In this document: positions 1 through 6,617 of the stretch, piece after piece
How the letters are laid out: each line of letters begins with the position of its first letter
Numbering within the stretch: the first letter of the stretch is position 1
Assembly: GCA_963582685.1 (NCBI GenBank)
Contig: CAUZSM010000072.1
Coordinates: forward strand, 1 to 8,324
Direction: 5' to 3'
Length of the DNA stretch: 8,324 bases
From: CAUZSM01 sp963582685
GTDB taxonomy: Archaea > Thermoplasmatota > Poseidoniia > Poseidoniales > Thalassarchaeaceae
Notes under the pieces: generated by a model
Told to the model about the DNA's origin: nothing
Databases searched by the model: none
Seen by the model: only the letters and a program-made list of their open reading frames with translations
Made by a program: the position numbers and the translations under genes

Positions 1-567
1 ATCGAGTTCGCCGACCGCCTTGATGAGCGGAACTGAAGATTCTCGCAAACCAGCGAATAGTGGGTCGACTTTAGCCACGGTGAGACCAGATTCATAGAGG
101 TCGAGAAGGGCATCGTAGGGATTGTCCTCGTAGCCAAGGTATCCTGCGAGTTCGCGAGACATCTCAATCATCTTGGCAAGGTCATCACGGAAGATGGAGA
201 AGTCGTTCTTCTCACGTGCCTCGGTCCAGGTTACGATACTCTTGGAGCGATGACGAGCGAACTCCTCGACAAACGAGGCCGGCTTCTTTGTCGCCTTATC
301 GTATGAATCACGAATGATACGCAGGTTGCCCTGTTCAATCTCACCACCATCGGACTCTGACTCGGCTGTAGCAAGCAACTTTCCAACCTCTGGGTCAGTC
401 ATTCGCTTGTGACTCTCTGTCGATAGCCATGCCAACTGTTCCGCGCGTAATGGTGCAGCCTTGGGAGGCATCATTACTTCCTGGTCCCAGCCGAGTAGTC
501 CGCCGATTTGCCCAATGACATCCAACTCTCGCATCCGCACCATCAGTGCGTCGTACGCTTCTCCCAT
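1..567 (-). CDS. M32 family (Taq-type) metallocarboxypeptidase, N-terminal part, truncated by window edge
   Basis: M32 enzymes are zinc carboxypeptidases that remove C-terminal residues from peptides, normally in the cytoplasm. I translated this by hand from the ATG at 567; the frame stays open for 189 codons to base 1. Family landmarks are clear: LLGWDQEVMMPP at residues 24-35 (usual form LLsWDQEtyMPp), RAEQLAWLS at 41-49, H53 and LTDPE-like MTDPE at 56-60, W114-TEAREKNDF-123, and the GYEDNPYDALLD block at 145-156. The catalytic HExxH motif of the family lies further along and is not in the window; M32 proteins are about 500 residues, so roughly 300 are missing. The ATG at 567 is the only good start, because an in-frame TGA lies nine codons upstream and the N-terminus MGEAYDALMVRMRELD matches where family members begin. 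No Shine-Dalgarno site is visible; a TATA-like box lies about 70 bases upstream. Confidence 0.93.
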   Translation of the reverse strand, partial: MGEAYDALMVRMRELDVIGQIGGLLGWDQEVMMPPKAAPLRAEQLAWLSTESHKRMTDPEVGKLLATAESESDGGEIEQGNLRIIRDSYDKATKKPASFVEEFARHRSKSIVTWTEAREKNDFSIFRDDLAKMIEMSRELAGYLGYEDNPYDALLDLYESGLTVAKVDPLFAGLRESSVPLIKAVGELD

Positions 568-631
568 AGGTACCCGAATGTGGCTTCTGTCTCAAACCCT
601 GCGGTATCACTGTTGCAAGGCAAGTGACCAA

Positions 632-639
632 ATTTTATC
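632..639 (-). promoter_or_regulatory. Candidate archaeal TATA box for the M32 peptidase gene
   Basis: On the minus strand this reads GATAAAAT, preceded by AAAGGC, which could serve as a TFB recognition element. Archaeal transcription starts about 25 bases after the TATA centre, so it would start near 610 and give a leader of roughly 40 bases before the ATG at 567. The spacing from the end of the upstream gene (stop at 689) leaves room for an independent promoter. The assignment rests on motif and position only. Confidence 0.4.
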
Positions 640-676
640 GCCTTTGCATAGTGACGGAGTAATAGCGGCAATGGCT

Positions 677-697
677 GGCCTGTGAGTGTCACAGGCC
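677..697 (-). repeat. Perfect inverted repeat (9-bp arms, 3-nt loop) spanning the stop codon of the Er-VIT1 gene
   Basis: The arms are GGCCTGTGA at 677-685 and TCACAGGCC at 689-697, separated by GTG. Read on the minus strand, the first arm of the hairpin is exactly the last two sense codons plus the TGA of the 689-1582 gene. It could fold into a stable hairpin at the 3' end of that mRNA. No T-run follows on the minus strand, so it is not a classical intrinsic terminator; it may protect or define the mRNA 3' end, or bind a protein as a palindrome. Function is unproven. Confidence 0.6.
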
Positions 698-1582
698 GAA
701 CCAAGAACGAAGCAATATGCCGATTGCAAAGGAAATCAGTGTCACTACGGTTAGAATGCCAGCCATTTCTGCGAAGCGTTGCTTGAATGGTTGGTCCTGA
801 GCCACCGAGATGTAATAATTGAAAATGGCCACTATGAAAAGGCCAGAAATGAAGGTCAACGCCAGAGCCTGCACATGTGGCTCAAGACCGAACTGCAAGG
901 GTCCGTTCGGGTCCAATAACAGGAAGGGAGTGACTAGCACTGCAACGGTTAGCAAATAGGCAATCCAAGTGAAAAATCCCGCCTTGAGTGGTGAACGCTC
1001 GTCGCCCTCGGCCCGTGTGGAAAGGAATTCCGAGGCACCCATGCTGAAAGCTGCGGCTATTCCCATGATGAGGCCGGCAAGGGCGACCATCTGCATATTG
1101 GCAAAGGCGAATGTCAGGCCGGCAAGCGCGCCAGTGAGTTCAACCAAAGCATCGGATAATCCTAGCACTACACTGCCAATATACTGCAATTTCCCCTCTT
1201 GTAACATACCGATTAACGCCAACTCATGAGCATCCTCTTCCTCGGCTAATTGGGCTAAGCCTTCAACTCCCGCCGCCTCTAATTCGCGATACTCGGAGGC
1301 GGCGTCCTTCTCAACTCTCTCAAGCATCTTTACTGCGAAAGTCAAGCCGAATAGACGGGCTAATCTCAGGTGATAACGCACCCGCGACATCTGTGGCTTG
1401 ACCTGCTCACCGGTTTTTTCTGCAAGAATAGATTCGTGTCTCTCCTCATCAGCGGCGATTCTCTCAAGAATTTCCCGATTATGTGGGTCTTTCTGCCGCG
1501 CGGCCAGCCGATGATAGACTTCGGCTTCAGTTGCCTCCATCTGCTGCAATGCGAGCAGGCGGGAGCGGATCTCCTCATCCAT
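689..1582 (-). CDS. Ferritin-like (rubrerythrin-type) domain fused to VIT1/CCC1 iron/manganese transporter (Er-VIT1, MbfA-like)
   Basis: This is a 297-residue membrane protein predicted to move Fe2+ (or Mn2+) across the membrane. Residues 1-130 form a four-helix ferritin-like domain with di-iron type ligands: E16/E19 in helix 1, DEERH at 45-49 (ExxH), E88/E91 with E97 in helix 3, and EEEDAHE at 114-120 (ExxxH ending at H119). Residues 131-297 are the VIT1 domain with five membrane segments at about 134-158, 164-186, 203-223, 237-258 and 271-294. It carries the family motif GLSDALVELTGALAGL at 141-156 (D144) and SMGASEFLS at 180-188 (M181, E185). The loop between segments 2 and 3 is short, so the cytoplasmic metal-binding insert of plant VIT1 is absent; the N-terminal domain presumably replaces it, as in bacterial MbfA. 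The ATG at 1582 follows an in-frame TGA at 1610-1612. It is divergent from the lipoprotein hydrolase gene across 99 bases. Iron detoxification is inferred from the family. Confidence 0.9.
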   Translation of the reverse strand: MDEEIRSRLLALQQMEATEAEVYHRLAARQKDPHNREILERIAADEERHESILAEKTGEQVKPQMSRVRYHLRLARLFGLTFAVKMLERVEKDAASEYRELEAAGVEGLAQLAEEEDAHELALIGMLQEGKLQYIGSVVLGLSDALVELTGALAGLTFAFANMQMVALAGLIMGIAAAFSMGASEFLSTRAEGDERSPLKAGFFTWIAYLLTVAVLVTPFLLLDPNGPLQFGLEPHVQALALTFISGLFIVAIFNYYISVAQDQPFKQRFAEMAGILTVVTLISFAIGILLRSWFGL

Positions 1583-1681
1583 TGGGTGGTTGGTGAACGC
1601 CGCAATCCATCAATGCTCGCACCACGATTGCTTACAACTTGGATGAGATAGGTTCAATTTGCTGAGTGATTGGCAAAGGCT
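1583..1681. promoter_or_regulatory. Divergent intergenic region between Er-VIT1 and the lipoprotein hydrolase
   Basis: These 99 bases must hold the 5' ends of both flanking genes. I see no convincing TATA box on either strand and no obvious DtxR-type palindrome that would point to iron control. If the hydrolase starts at the TTG at 1670 instead of the GTG at 1682, the gap shrinks to 87 bases. Confidence 0.4.
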
Positions 1682-3535
1682 GTGAATCGGCTCCCGTACG
1701 CGATGCTCTGCATCGCCCTGCTACTGTCAGCCAGTCTTTCCGGCTGCTTTGGCAAGGCTACCGTCAATGATGATGGCGGAGCCGGCGACCACTGGTTACC
1801 TGCGGTCGAGGACCGTTCTGAAATGCAGTATCTGGACACTGATGTATTCAGTCGAGTTTCGATCAACGGCACCTTTGCAATCGAGGAGGTGCGCTCAATT
1901 TTTGTCGATGTGCCAGCCATTTCACTTTCCGATGGAGGAGCAGGTGCCACTGGCGATGCTGAAGTTCACATGGGGTTGTGGCTCCCTGAAATCGAAGGTT
2001 GCGACTGGGACAAACTGTCTTCAGGAGGTGAACCGACTATAGCCGCTGACGGGGTTACTGAATGTTCAGTTCCCGTCATCGCCGAAATCGGCCCTTACTA
2101 CAATGACGGAGATGTCGATGCTCTCACTCCTGCGAACCGCCTCGGTCGCTTCCTGATTGAGAACTACGTTCCGCACGGATATGGAGTCGCACAAGTCTCA
2201 GTATTCGGAACAGGCGAAAGCAACCACTGCATGGACCTGATGGGACTTGATGAGCAAGAAGGCATCCACGCCGCCATCGAATGGATTGGCGCACAAGGAT
2301 TCTCTAACGGTGCGGTAGCAGCCATTGGCAAATCGTATGATGGCAGCACGCCTTGGGAGGCAGCGGCTATGGGCTCTGAATATCTCAAAACCATAGTGCC
2401 GATGTCTGGATTGATTGGAATCCATGACCTGATGTGGCGCAACGGCAGCATGGAGGCACGAGGCGCAATCATGCACAACGGGGTCTACGGCTCATTCGGC
2501 CTTGACGGAGACCTTGAGGACACCCAGAACGCCTGTGAGGGCTACATGGAGGGGTACTACGCAGGAGTCGGCGCATATCTGACCGGAGACAACCTTGCAT
2601 GGACCGGTTCAGACTACTTTGAGGAACGGCATTTCCTCACGCGAGCATTGGAAAATTACAACGGCTCTGTCTACATCATTCACGGAATACAGGATTGGAA
2701 TGTCGACCCACACATGGCATTCCCCACTCATAACATTCTGATTGAACACGGATTCGACACCAAGGGATTGTACGGTCAATGGGGTCACGATTACCCAGAC
2801 CGCAAGAGCGGTCATGAGGGTTTGAGCAGCGGACGTGGTGGAGAAGCATACCCATTCACTCTGCGTTGGGATTGGGCCGATGATTTACTCGAATGGTTCG
2901 ACTTTTACCTGAAGGATGAGGGGCCTCAACCGCGACTTATCGCTGAGATACAGGACCAAATGGGCGGATGGCGGGTCGAAAGTCAGTACCCACCGGCCGA
3001 CACAACTTGGCTTGAGTACTCAATGGATGACTGCGAGACACTTTCTGGTGGCTCGACAGTGACGTCTTCAAGCACAACTATCGTCGAATGTCCTGCTTTT
3101 GAGAACGAAACTCGCATCATCGGAAATCCTACTTTTCACGTCGAATCAACCGTGTCGCTATTCGCTACCAGCGGCCATCTCTTCGTCGAGATGGTAAGGT
3201 CAAGCGATGGCTTGCATCTTGGACATGCGGTGATGGACCTGAGGTTCCATGCTGGTGGCAAAGAAGGTGGGCCACTTGCACCCGGTGCGACTGTAATAGC
3301 AAAAATGGAATTCTTCGCAATGGATGTGATCGTGCCTGCTGGCGATGGAATCCAACTAATCATCAGCCAAACCGGCGAGGACTACATCCCAAGCCCAGTA
3401 AGCACCGCACCGGTAAGCATCTCACTCGATGGGGCAAGCATCCTCTCACTGTCTTCAATCGAACGCGGATGTGATGACCTATTCCTACCACCGATGCAAG
3501 GGGCATATCCTCAGTGCGCTGAACCTGCCATGTGA
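1682..3535 (+). CDS. Secreted lipoprotein hydrolase, CocE/NonD / X-Pro dipeptidyl-peptidase (S15) family
   Basis: This alpha/beta hydrolase is predicted to cut X-Pro peptides or esters outside the cell while anchored by a lipid. From the GTG at 1682 it has 617 residues. The N-terminus is a lipoprotein signal: NRLPYAM, a hydrophobic stretch, then lipobox LSGC with Cys22. The S15 triad is visible: Ser218 in GKSYDG (216-221), Asp338 in HGIQDWNV, and His369 in GQWGHD, with spacing like CocE. Residues from about 420 to 600 resemble the C-terminal jelly-roll domain (PepX_C). The mature part has eight cysteines (107, 128, 183, 285, 451, 470, 597, 612), which could form four disulfides, and four sequons (N62, N254, N327, N475), as expected outside the cell. 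The start is uncertain: TTG at 1670 directly follows a TGA, and ATG at 1703 would remove the basic n-region, so GTG is preferred. The substrate cannot be told from sequence. Confidence 0.88.
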   Translation: MNRLPYAMLCIALLLSASLSGCFGKATVNDDGGAGDHWLPAVEDRSEMQYLDTDVFSRVSINGTFAIEEVRSIFVDVPAISLSDGGAGATGDAEVHMGLWLPEIEGCDWDKLSSGGEPTIAADGVTECSVPVIAEIGPYYNDGDVDALTPANRLGRFLIENYVPHGYGVAQVSVFGTGESNHCMDLMGLDEQEGIHAAIEWIGAQGFSNGAVAAIGKSYDGSTPWEAAAMGSEYLKTIVPMSGLIGIHDLMWRNGSMEARGAIMHNGVYGSFGLDGDLEDTQNACEGYMEGYYAGVGAYLTGDNLAWTGSDYFEERHFLTRALENYNGSVYIIHGIQDWNVDPHMAFPTHNILIEHGFDTKGLYGQWGHDYPDRKSGHEGLSSGRGGEAYPFTLRWDWADDLLEWFDFYLKDEGPQPRLIAEIQDQMGGWRVESQYPPADTTWLEYSMDDCETLSGGSTVTSSSTTIVECPAFENETRIIGNPTFHVESTVSLFATSGHLFVEMVRSSDGLHLGHAVMDLRFHAGGKEGGPLAPGATVIAKMEFFAMDVIVPAGDGIQLIISQTGEDYIPSPVSTAPVSISLDGASILSLSSIERGCDDLFLPPMQGAYPQCAEPAM

Positions 3536-3572
3536 GGCCTCTTGCCGCCTAGTGTACCTTGTTGGACGGTGA

Positions 3573-3593
3573 AGCATTGATAGGCTCAATGCT
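3573..3593. repeat. Perfect palindrome (8-bp arms, 5-bp spacer) just upstream of the four-helix protein start
   Basis: The arms are AGCATTGA at 3573-3580 and TCAATGCT at 3586-3593, separated by TAGGC. The element ends six bases before the ATG at 3600. With the short or absent leaders common in archaea, this position would overlap the transcription start, which is typical for a repressor operator. It could instead form an RNA hairpin that masks translation initiation. No TATA box is evident just upstream, so the gene may also be read through from the hydrolase gene ending 37 bases before the palindrome. Confidence 0.5.
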
Positions 3594-3599
3594 GTAGTG

Positions 3600-4205
3600 A
3601 TGCCCATGCAGCCAGACCCAAATGCACAACCGGACCCATATGCTCAACCGCAGCCTGCAACTCAGCCCGTAGCCGCTGCATCACCTGTCGTGGTGGTGCA
3701 ACAACAACAACAACAACAGCAGCCAATCGCCAGTCCCTATGGAGGGGCACCAATAGTAGCAGCAGCACCTTCTCCTGCACCGACTGTTATCGGAATTTTA
3801 GTGATTATTTGGGGTGCTTTCGGCGTCCTTGGCTCTCTTTGGAACCTTACGCAAGTATCGACTACAATCTCAACTTATGAGGAACTAGATATTGTAGTCC
3901 CAACTGCATATCTCTGGGTTAGCCCTATTATTGCTTTAGTCAGTGCTGGAGTATTATGTGGCGGTGGTGTAATGCTATTGCAACGGCAGAAACTGGGTGT
4001 GTGGCTAGGATTTGCAGGCATTGGTGTTGCAACACTCAATGGCATCATTGGTAGCCTCCTAATGGGTGGCGCAATGGAAGAACTTGGAGAAGGCATGGGG
4101 GCACTCGTTGGTGGTATGGGGATTGTGTTTACACTCTTCTGCAATGTCATATGTGCAGTAATCGTCGCGATACCGTTGATGATTGCAACCAGCAATCTGG
4201 AATGA
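3600..4205 (+). CDS. Four-helix membrane protein with Pro/Gln-rich N-terminal tail, function unknown
   Basis: This 201-residue protein was not recognised as a member of a named family. Residues 1-60 are low complexity and rich in Pro, Gln and Ala: a twofold QPDPxA repeat at about 4-15, a run of four valines, then eight consecutive glutamines at 34-41 encoded by six CAA and two CAG codons. Four membrane segments follow at about 62-82, 105-127, 132-156 and 170-196, with GLY-rich helices and a short acidic loop (MEELGEGMG) before the last. A tail of this kind before a small helix bundle is common in archaeal and bacterial membrane proteins of unknown role, where the tail is usually cytoplasmic. 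GTG at 3597, ATG at 3600 and ATG at 3606 are all possible starts; an in-frame TGA at 3570-3572 excludes anything earlier. It follows the hydrolase on the same strand, and its stop is one base from the stop of truD. Confidence 0.8.
   Translation: MPMQPDPNAQPDPYAQPQPATQPVAAASPVVVVQQQQQQQQPIASPYGGAPIVAAAPSPAPTVIGILVIIWGAFGVLGSLWNLTQVSTTISTYEELDIVVPTAYLWVSPIIALVSAGVLCGGGVMLLQRQKLGVWLGFAGIGVATLNGIIGSLLMGGAMEELGEGMGALVGGMGIVFTLFCNVICAVIVAIPLMIATSNLE
3699..3722 (+). repeat. CAA/CAG trinucleotide tract encoding eight glutamines
   Basis: Six CAA units (3699-3716) are followed by two CAG units (3717-3722), all in frame. Slippage during replication would change the number of glutamines without breaking the frame, so the tract could vary in length between strains. 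Confidence 0.9.
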
Positions 4206-4206
4206 A

Positions 4207-5430
4207 TCAGTGGAATAGTCGCTTGACGACTACTGTGGCGTAGGCACCCGGTGGAAGGGCAAATGACAGTGTGGTTTTCCACCGTTTACGCTTACCACTA
4301 CCATTCATCTCATCACGTTCTGGCTCGCTGATACTGAATTCAGATGGGTGGATGATGCAGGGCCTATCGTGTTCGGTAAGGAATCCATCGATGTCTGAGA
4401 GGTCTTCAGTCTGCATCGGCAGTGAATCTGGCATCTCCGACAAACGCTCGGCAATGTTCTGAACCAAACTGTGCTTGGCGGCACCGTGCCTGCCTGCGGG
4501 CGCGTGAGGAAACAGCAGAGTATCGCCGGTAGGAATCCCCACAGAATGCAATAGATGCTCATCGAATCGCTCGCTGAATAATTTGGCTAGTGACTGGTTC
4601 CAGCGTCGCGACTGCCACGCTGAAAGCCACATGCCGCGCAAATCCCTCGGCATGGCGAGATATGCTGCCTTGAACGGATCTGTATTGTCAGCCCCTCCTC
4701 CTATCGCACGCGCATAGGCACGAATTGGTTTACGCAGTGGCTTGTGTGAAAGTTCACCGGCATCGATTTGCTCAAGGTTGGGCCAACGCCCTTTGATAAT
4801 CTCCTTATCACGACGTGTCGCAGACCTATCAGAGGGTGAACGCTGAGCAAGATAGAGATTCATTGCACCCTCAAAATCTCGCTCGAGGATGTGTGCTCCC
4901 GGTAACACTCCCTTGATTGCCGAACCGAATCGCTGCGAATCAAACCAATTGGGCATCCCATGCATTTCCAACTGCACAACACGCTCAGGTAGTCGCTGCA
5001 CCTGCTCGTAAGTGATATCTCGTATCTTCAAGGTGAATCGGTTCCACTCATGCACCCCACTCCGCACTTTCTGGTCGCAACCACCGAGTAGGGTAAGGCT
5101 CCAGTCATCTCCACTGTTAACCTCGCCAATCTCAGTGCATATTCGGTGTGTGCCGGGAACGCTGACTGTTTGGGTGGTCACCGCATGTCGGTCTTTCAGC
5201 CCGGACAGGCCCCAAGCCCGGCGAGGCACTTCCAGTTCACGTGAAAGGCGGGCGAGCAGAGCAATAGAATCGTGTCCACGCTTGTACAATCGGTACAGGT
5301 GGTGTTGGTCGTTCTGCCATCCATCCTCTATGTTGGGCTCAGGCCCACCTACCTCTTCGACAACGAAGTCCTCGGGAACTTGCCGGAGTTTGACCATGGC
5401 CTCATCGAAGACGGGGGGCATCACTCTCAT
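4207..5430 (-). CDS. truD: tRNA pseudouridine synthase TruD (archaeal type)
   Basis: TruD converts a uridine of tRNA (U13 in the E. coli tRNA-Glu case) to pseudouridine; archaeal members can act on other tRNA sites. From the ATG at 5430 the protein has 407 residues, a normal archaeal length. Landmarks are the N-terminal VPEDFVVEEV (18-27), the catalytic motif GLKDRHAVTTQ at 77-87 with catalytic Asp80, the second motif NWFDSQRFG at 161-169 (usual NYFgxQRFG), the TRUD insertion domain roughly 170-276, and the closing LPPGAYATVVV at 392-402. The frame stays open to a GTG at 5613, adding 61 residues, but these match nothing in the family and a TATA-like box lies inside that stretch, so I reject the longer start. 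ATG at 5421 and 5397 are alternatives. The gene converges on the four-helix protein with a one-base gap, so the two transcripts must overlap at their 3' ends. Confidence 0.94.
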   Translation of the reverse strand: MRVMPPVFDEAMVKLRQVPEDFVVEEVGGPEPNIEDGWQNDQHHLYRLYKRGHDSIALLARLSRELEVPRRAWGLSGLKDRHAVTTQTVSVPGTHRICTEIGEVNSGDDWSLTLLGGCDQKVRSGVHEWNRFTLKIRDITYEQVQRLPERVVQLEMHGMPNWFDSQRFGSAIKGVLPGAHILERDFEGAMNLYLAQRSPSDRSATRRDKEIIKGRWPNLEQIDAGELSHKPLRKPIRAYARAIGGGADNTDPFKAAYLAMPRDLRGMWLSAWQSRRWNQSLAKLFSERFDEHLLHSVGIPTGDTLLFPHAPAGRHGAAKHSLVQNIAERLSEMPDSLPMQTEDLSDIDGFLTEHDRPCIIHPSEFSISEPERDEMNGSGKRKRWKTTLSFALPPGAYATVVVKRLFH

Positions 5431-5565
5431 CAATGTGAGGAAGGGTGGCCGAGAATCCCAACCAAAGAACGAACAAAAGGTGTGACTAACCTGTTGACGT
5501 CTTTGAATCGTATCTAGAGCGGAGGATGGCCGGGACTCTCTGCCAATTCTCACTGAGTGCTTTGT

Positions 5566-5575
5566 GAATATAAGC
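5566..5575 (-). promoter_or_regulatory. Candidate TATA box for truD
   Basis: On the minus strand it reads GCTTATATTC, a good match to the archaeal TATA consensus, in a locally AT-rich stretch. A start about 25 bases downstream falls near 5546, after the GTG (5613) and ATG (5595) that open the extended reading frame. This supports an internal truD start, with a leader of about 115 bases to the ATG at 5430. Confidence 0.5.
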
Positions 5576-5622
5576 AAATACCCGGCATTAGTCATCAAAG
5601 GATAGTTTTCCACCGGTTTTCG

Positions 5623-5645
5623 TCACGCGCGCGGCTCTCACGCGC
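5623..5645. repeat. Short direct repeat TCACGCGC, two copies 15 bp apart
   Basis: Copies lie at 5623-5630 and 5638-5645, in the gap between the coupled membrane protein gene and truD, upstream of the truD TATA box. Start-to-start spacing is 15 bases, so they are not on the same helical face. They could be a tandem activator or repressor site, or chance in a GC-rich patch. Confidence 0.3.
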
Positions 5646-5655
5646 AGCAAACAGG

Positions 5656-5660
5656 AAAAA
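5656..5660 (-). terminator. T-tract, candidate archaeal terminator of the hflX operon
   Basis: The minus strand has five T residues seven bases after the TAG stop of the membrane protein gene (5667-5669), within GATTTTTCCTGTTTG. Archaeal RNA polymerase can terminate at short T-rich stretches without a hairpin. The tract is short, so efficiency is uncertain. Confidence 0.35.
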
Positions 5661-5666
5661 TCAGCA

Positions 5667-6617
5667 CTATATGTCGCCACCTTTCACTCCAATAGTCAGC
5701 ATACCTGCAACGAGGCCAAAACAACAGGCGAAATACCAGTGCCCCATACAGAAGAATCCTGTCACTGCTCCAAGACGCACCAATGCCGGGCTATTGCGAA
5801 TTGTCCCGGTAATTGCAATTGCCACAGTGATGATGGACAGCCCAGAGAAGAAGGTCCCTGCCATGTCGTACATTGCGGCAGCGGTTGAGTCGTACAGTTC
5901 GGTACCATTCTCGCGTTGTTCCTCTGAATAATCCAGCCAACTGCTGATATTGTCGGTAGCCTCCCTCTGTTCATCGAATTCAGCCTGAGTGGGATATGTG
6001 ATGTCGAGATAGGTGAATCCTTTGGGCTCAAACAAGGCTGGTGGAGTGAGCAGAATGCGATGGGTGACTCCCTCACTAGTATCGGAGTTGTTCATTATCG
6101 TCATGCGAGCAACGCCAGGATTCAGGTCCTCCAAAAGAAACTCTCCGTCTGCATTGGTTTCATTCCAAATATAACTTGCAACGATTAGGCCATTTTCTGC
6201 GGTGTACTCGACGTTTACTCTAACTGTGTAATTGACTGCTGGCTCACCGTTGTCACCCAAGGTCAGTTTGCCGGTGAGAACAGCTGAACGTTCTGGCGCA
6301 GTCAAAGTCTGGCTGTAGATGAAACCACGATCGGTGTACAACCCCTCATCACCCTCGATGAAATCAACACCGACCATGAATCCGGAAACGCTTGCAAGCA
6401 CTAGCAAAAATGCTGCGAATAATAACCGCGGATGCCTACTGCGCTGTCTTGGTAGAATGATGGTTGCGCCAGACGAAGCGAAAGTGGCAACAGCTACCGT
6501 TTCCCCTTCAAGGGTGGATTCCGGCTCCTCCGATGGTAGTGCAGACAATGGGGCTGGCTCCTCTGCTGCCTCCTCATCCATGTCGTCGCCATCCAATTCG
6601 ACGTTATCTGATGCCAT
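5667..6617 (-). CDS. Membrane protein with acidic N-terminal tail and sequon-rich external beta domain, coupled to hflX; function unknown
   Basis: This 316-residue protein (from ATG 6617) was not recognised. Residues 1-45 are strongly acidic and Pro/Ala-rich. A basic patch PRQRSRHPR (56-64) precedes membrane segment 1 (about 65-84), which places the N-terminus inside. Residues 85-250 are predicted external. Within them, about 112-192 (LTGKLTLGDNGEPAVNYTV, then NADGEFLLEDLNPG) resembles the carboxypeptidase-regulatory / CNA-B type beta sandwich used by many surface proteins. All five N-glycosylation sequons (N129, N152, N176, N223, N237) lie in this part. Membrane segments at about 253-273 and 282-311 finish the protein; the last contains several Cys and aromatic residues. 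The start is fixed by the TGATG junction with hflX, where the TGA (6617-6619) shares one base with the ATG; a GTG three bases earlier would give a four-base overlap. Translational coupling with hflX is likely, but a shared function is not shown. Confidence 0.8.
   Translation of the reverse strand: MASDNVELDGDDMDEEAAEEPAPLSALPSEEPESTLEGETVAVATFASSGATIILPRQRSRHPRLLFAAFLLVLASVSGFMVGVDFIEGDEGLYTDRGFIYSQTLTAPERSAVLTGKLTLGDNGEPAVNYTVRVNVEYTAENGLIVASYIWNETNADGEFLLEDLNPGVARMTIMNNSDTSEGVTHRILLTPPALFEPKGFTYLDITYPTQAEFDEQREATDNISSWLDYSEEQRENGTELYDSTAAAMYDMAGTFFSGLSIITVAIAITGTIRNSPALVRLGAVTGFFCMGHWYFACCFGLVAGMLTIGVKGGDI

Noticed and set aside
395..631. Open reading frame of 78 codons on the minus strand
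   Set aside because: It overlaps the M32 carboxypeptidase N-terminus in another frame, and the M32 frame has clear family motifs.
568..688. Gap between the M32 and Er-VIT1 genes checked for a small RNA or tRNA
   Set aside because: No cloverleaf or conserved RNA pattern was seen; only the TATA-like box and the stop-codon hairpin stand out.
4216..4232. Hairpin with 6-bp arms TAGTCG and CGACTA at the truD 3' end, considered as a bidirectional terminator
   Set aside because: A 6-bp stem is expected several times by chance in this window, it lies within truD codons, and no T-run follows on either strand.
3875..4282. Open frame of 135 codons on the minus strand
   Set aside because: It is the antisense of the four-helix membrane protein and the end of truD; the plus-strand frame has coherent membrane segments.
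5012..5485. Open frame of 157 codons on the plus strand
   Set aside because: It lies opposite truD, whose catalytic motifs fix the coding strand; its translation is rich in Arg and Ser with no recognisable pattern.
5557..5931. Open frame of 124 codons on the plus strand
   Set aside because: Most of it is antisense to the membrane protein gene ending at 5667, and no family features are visible.
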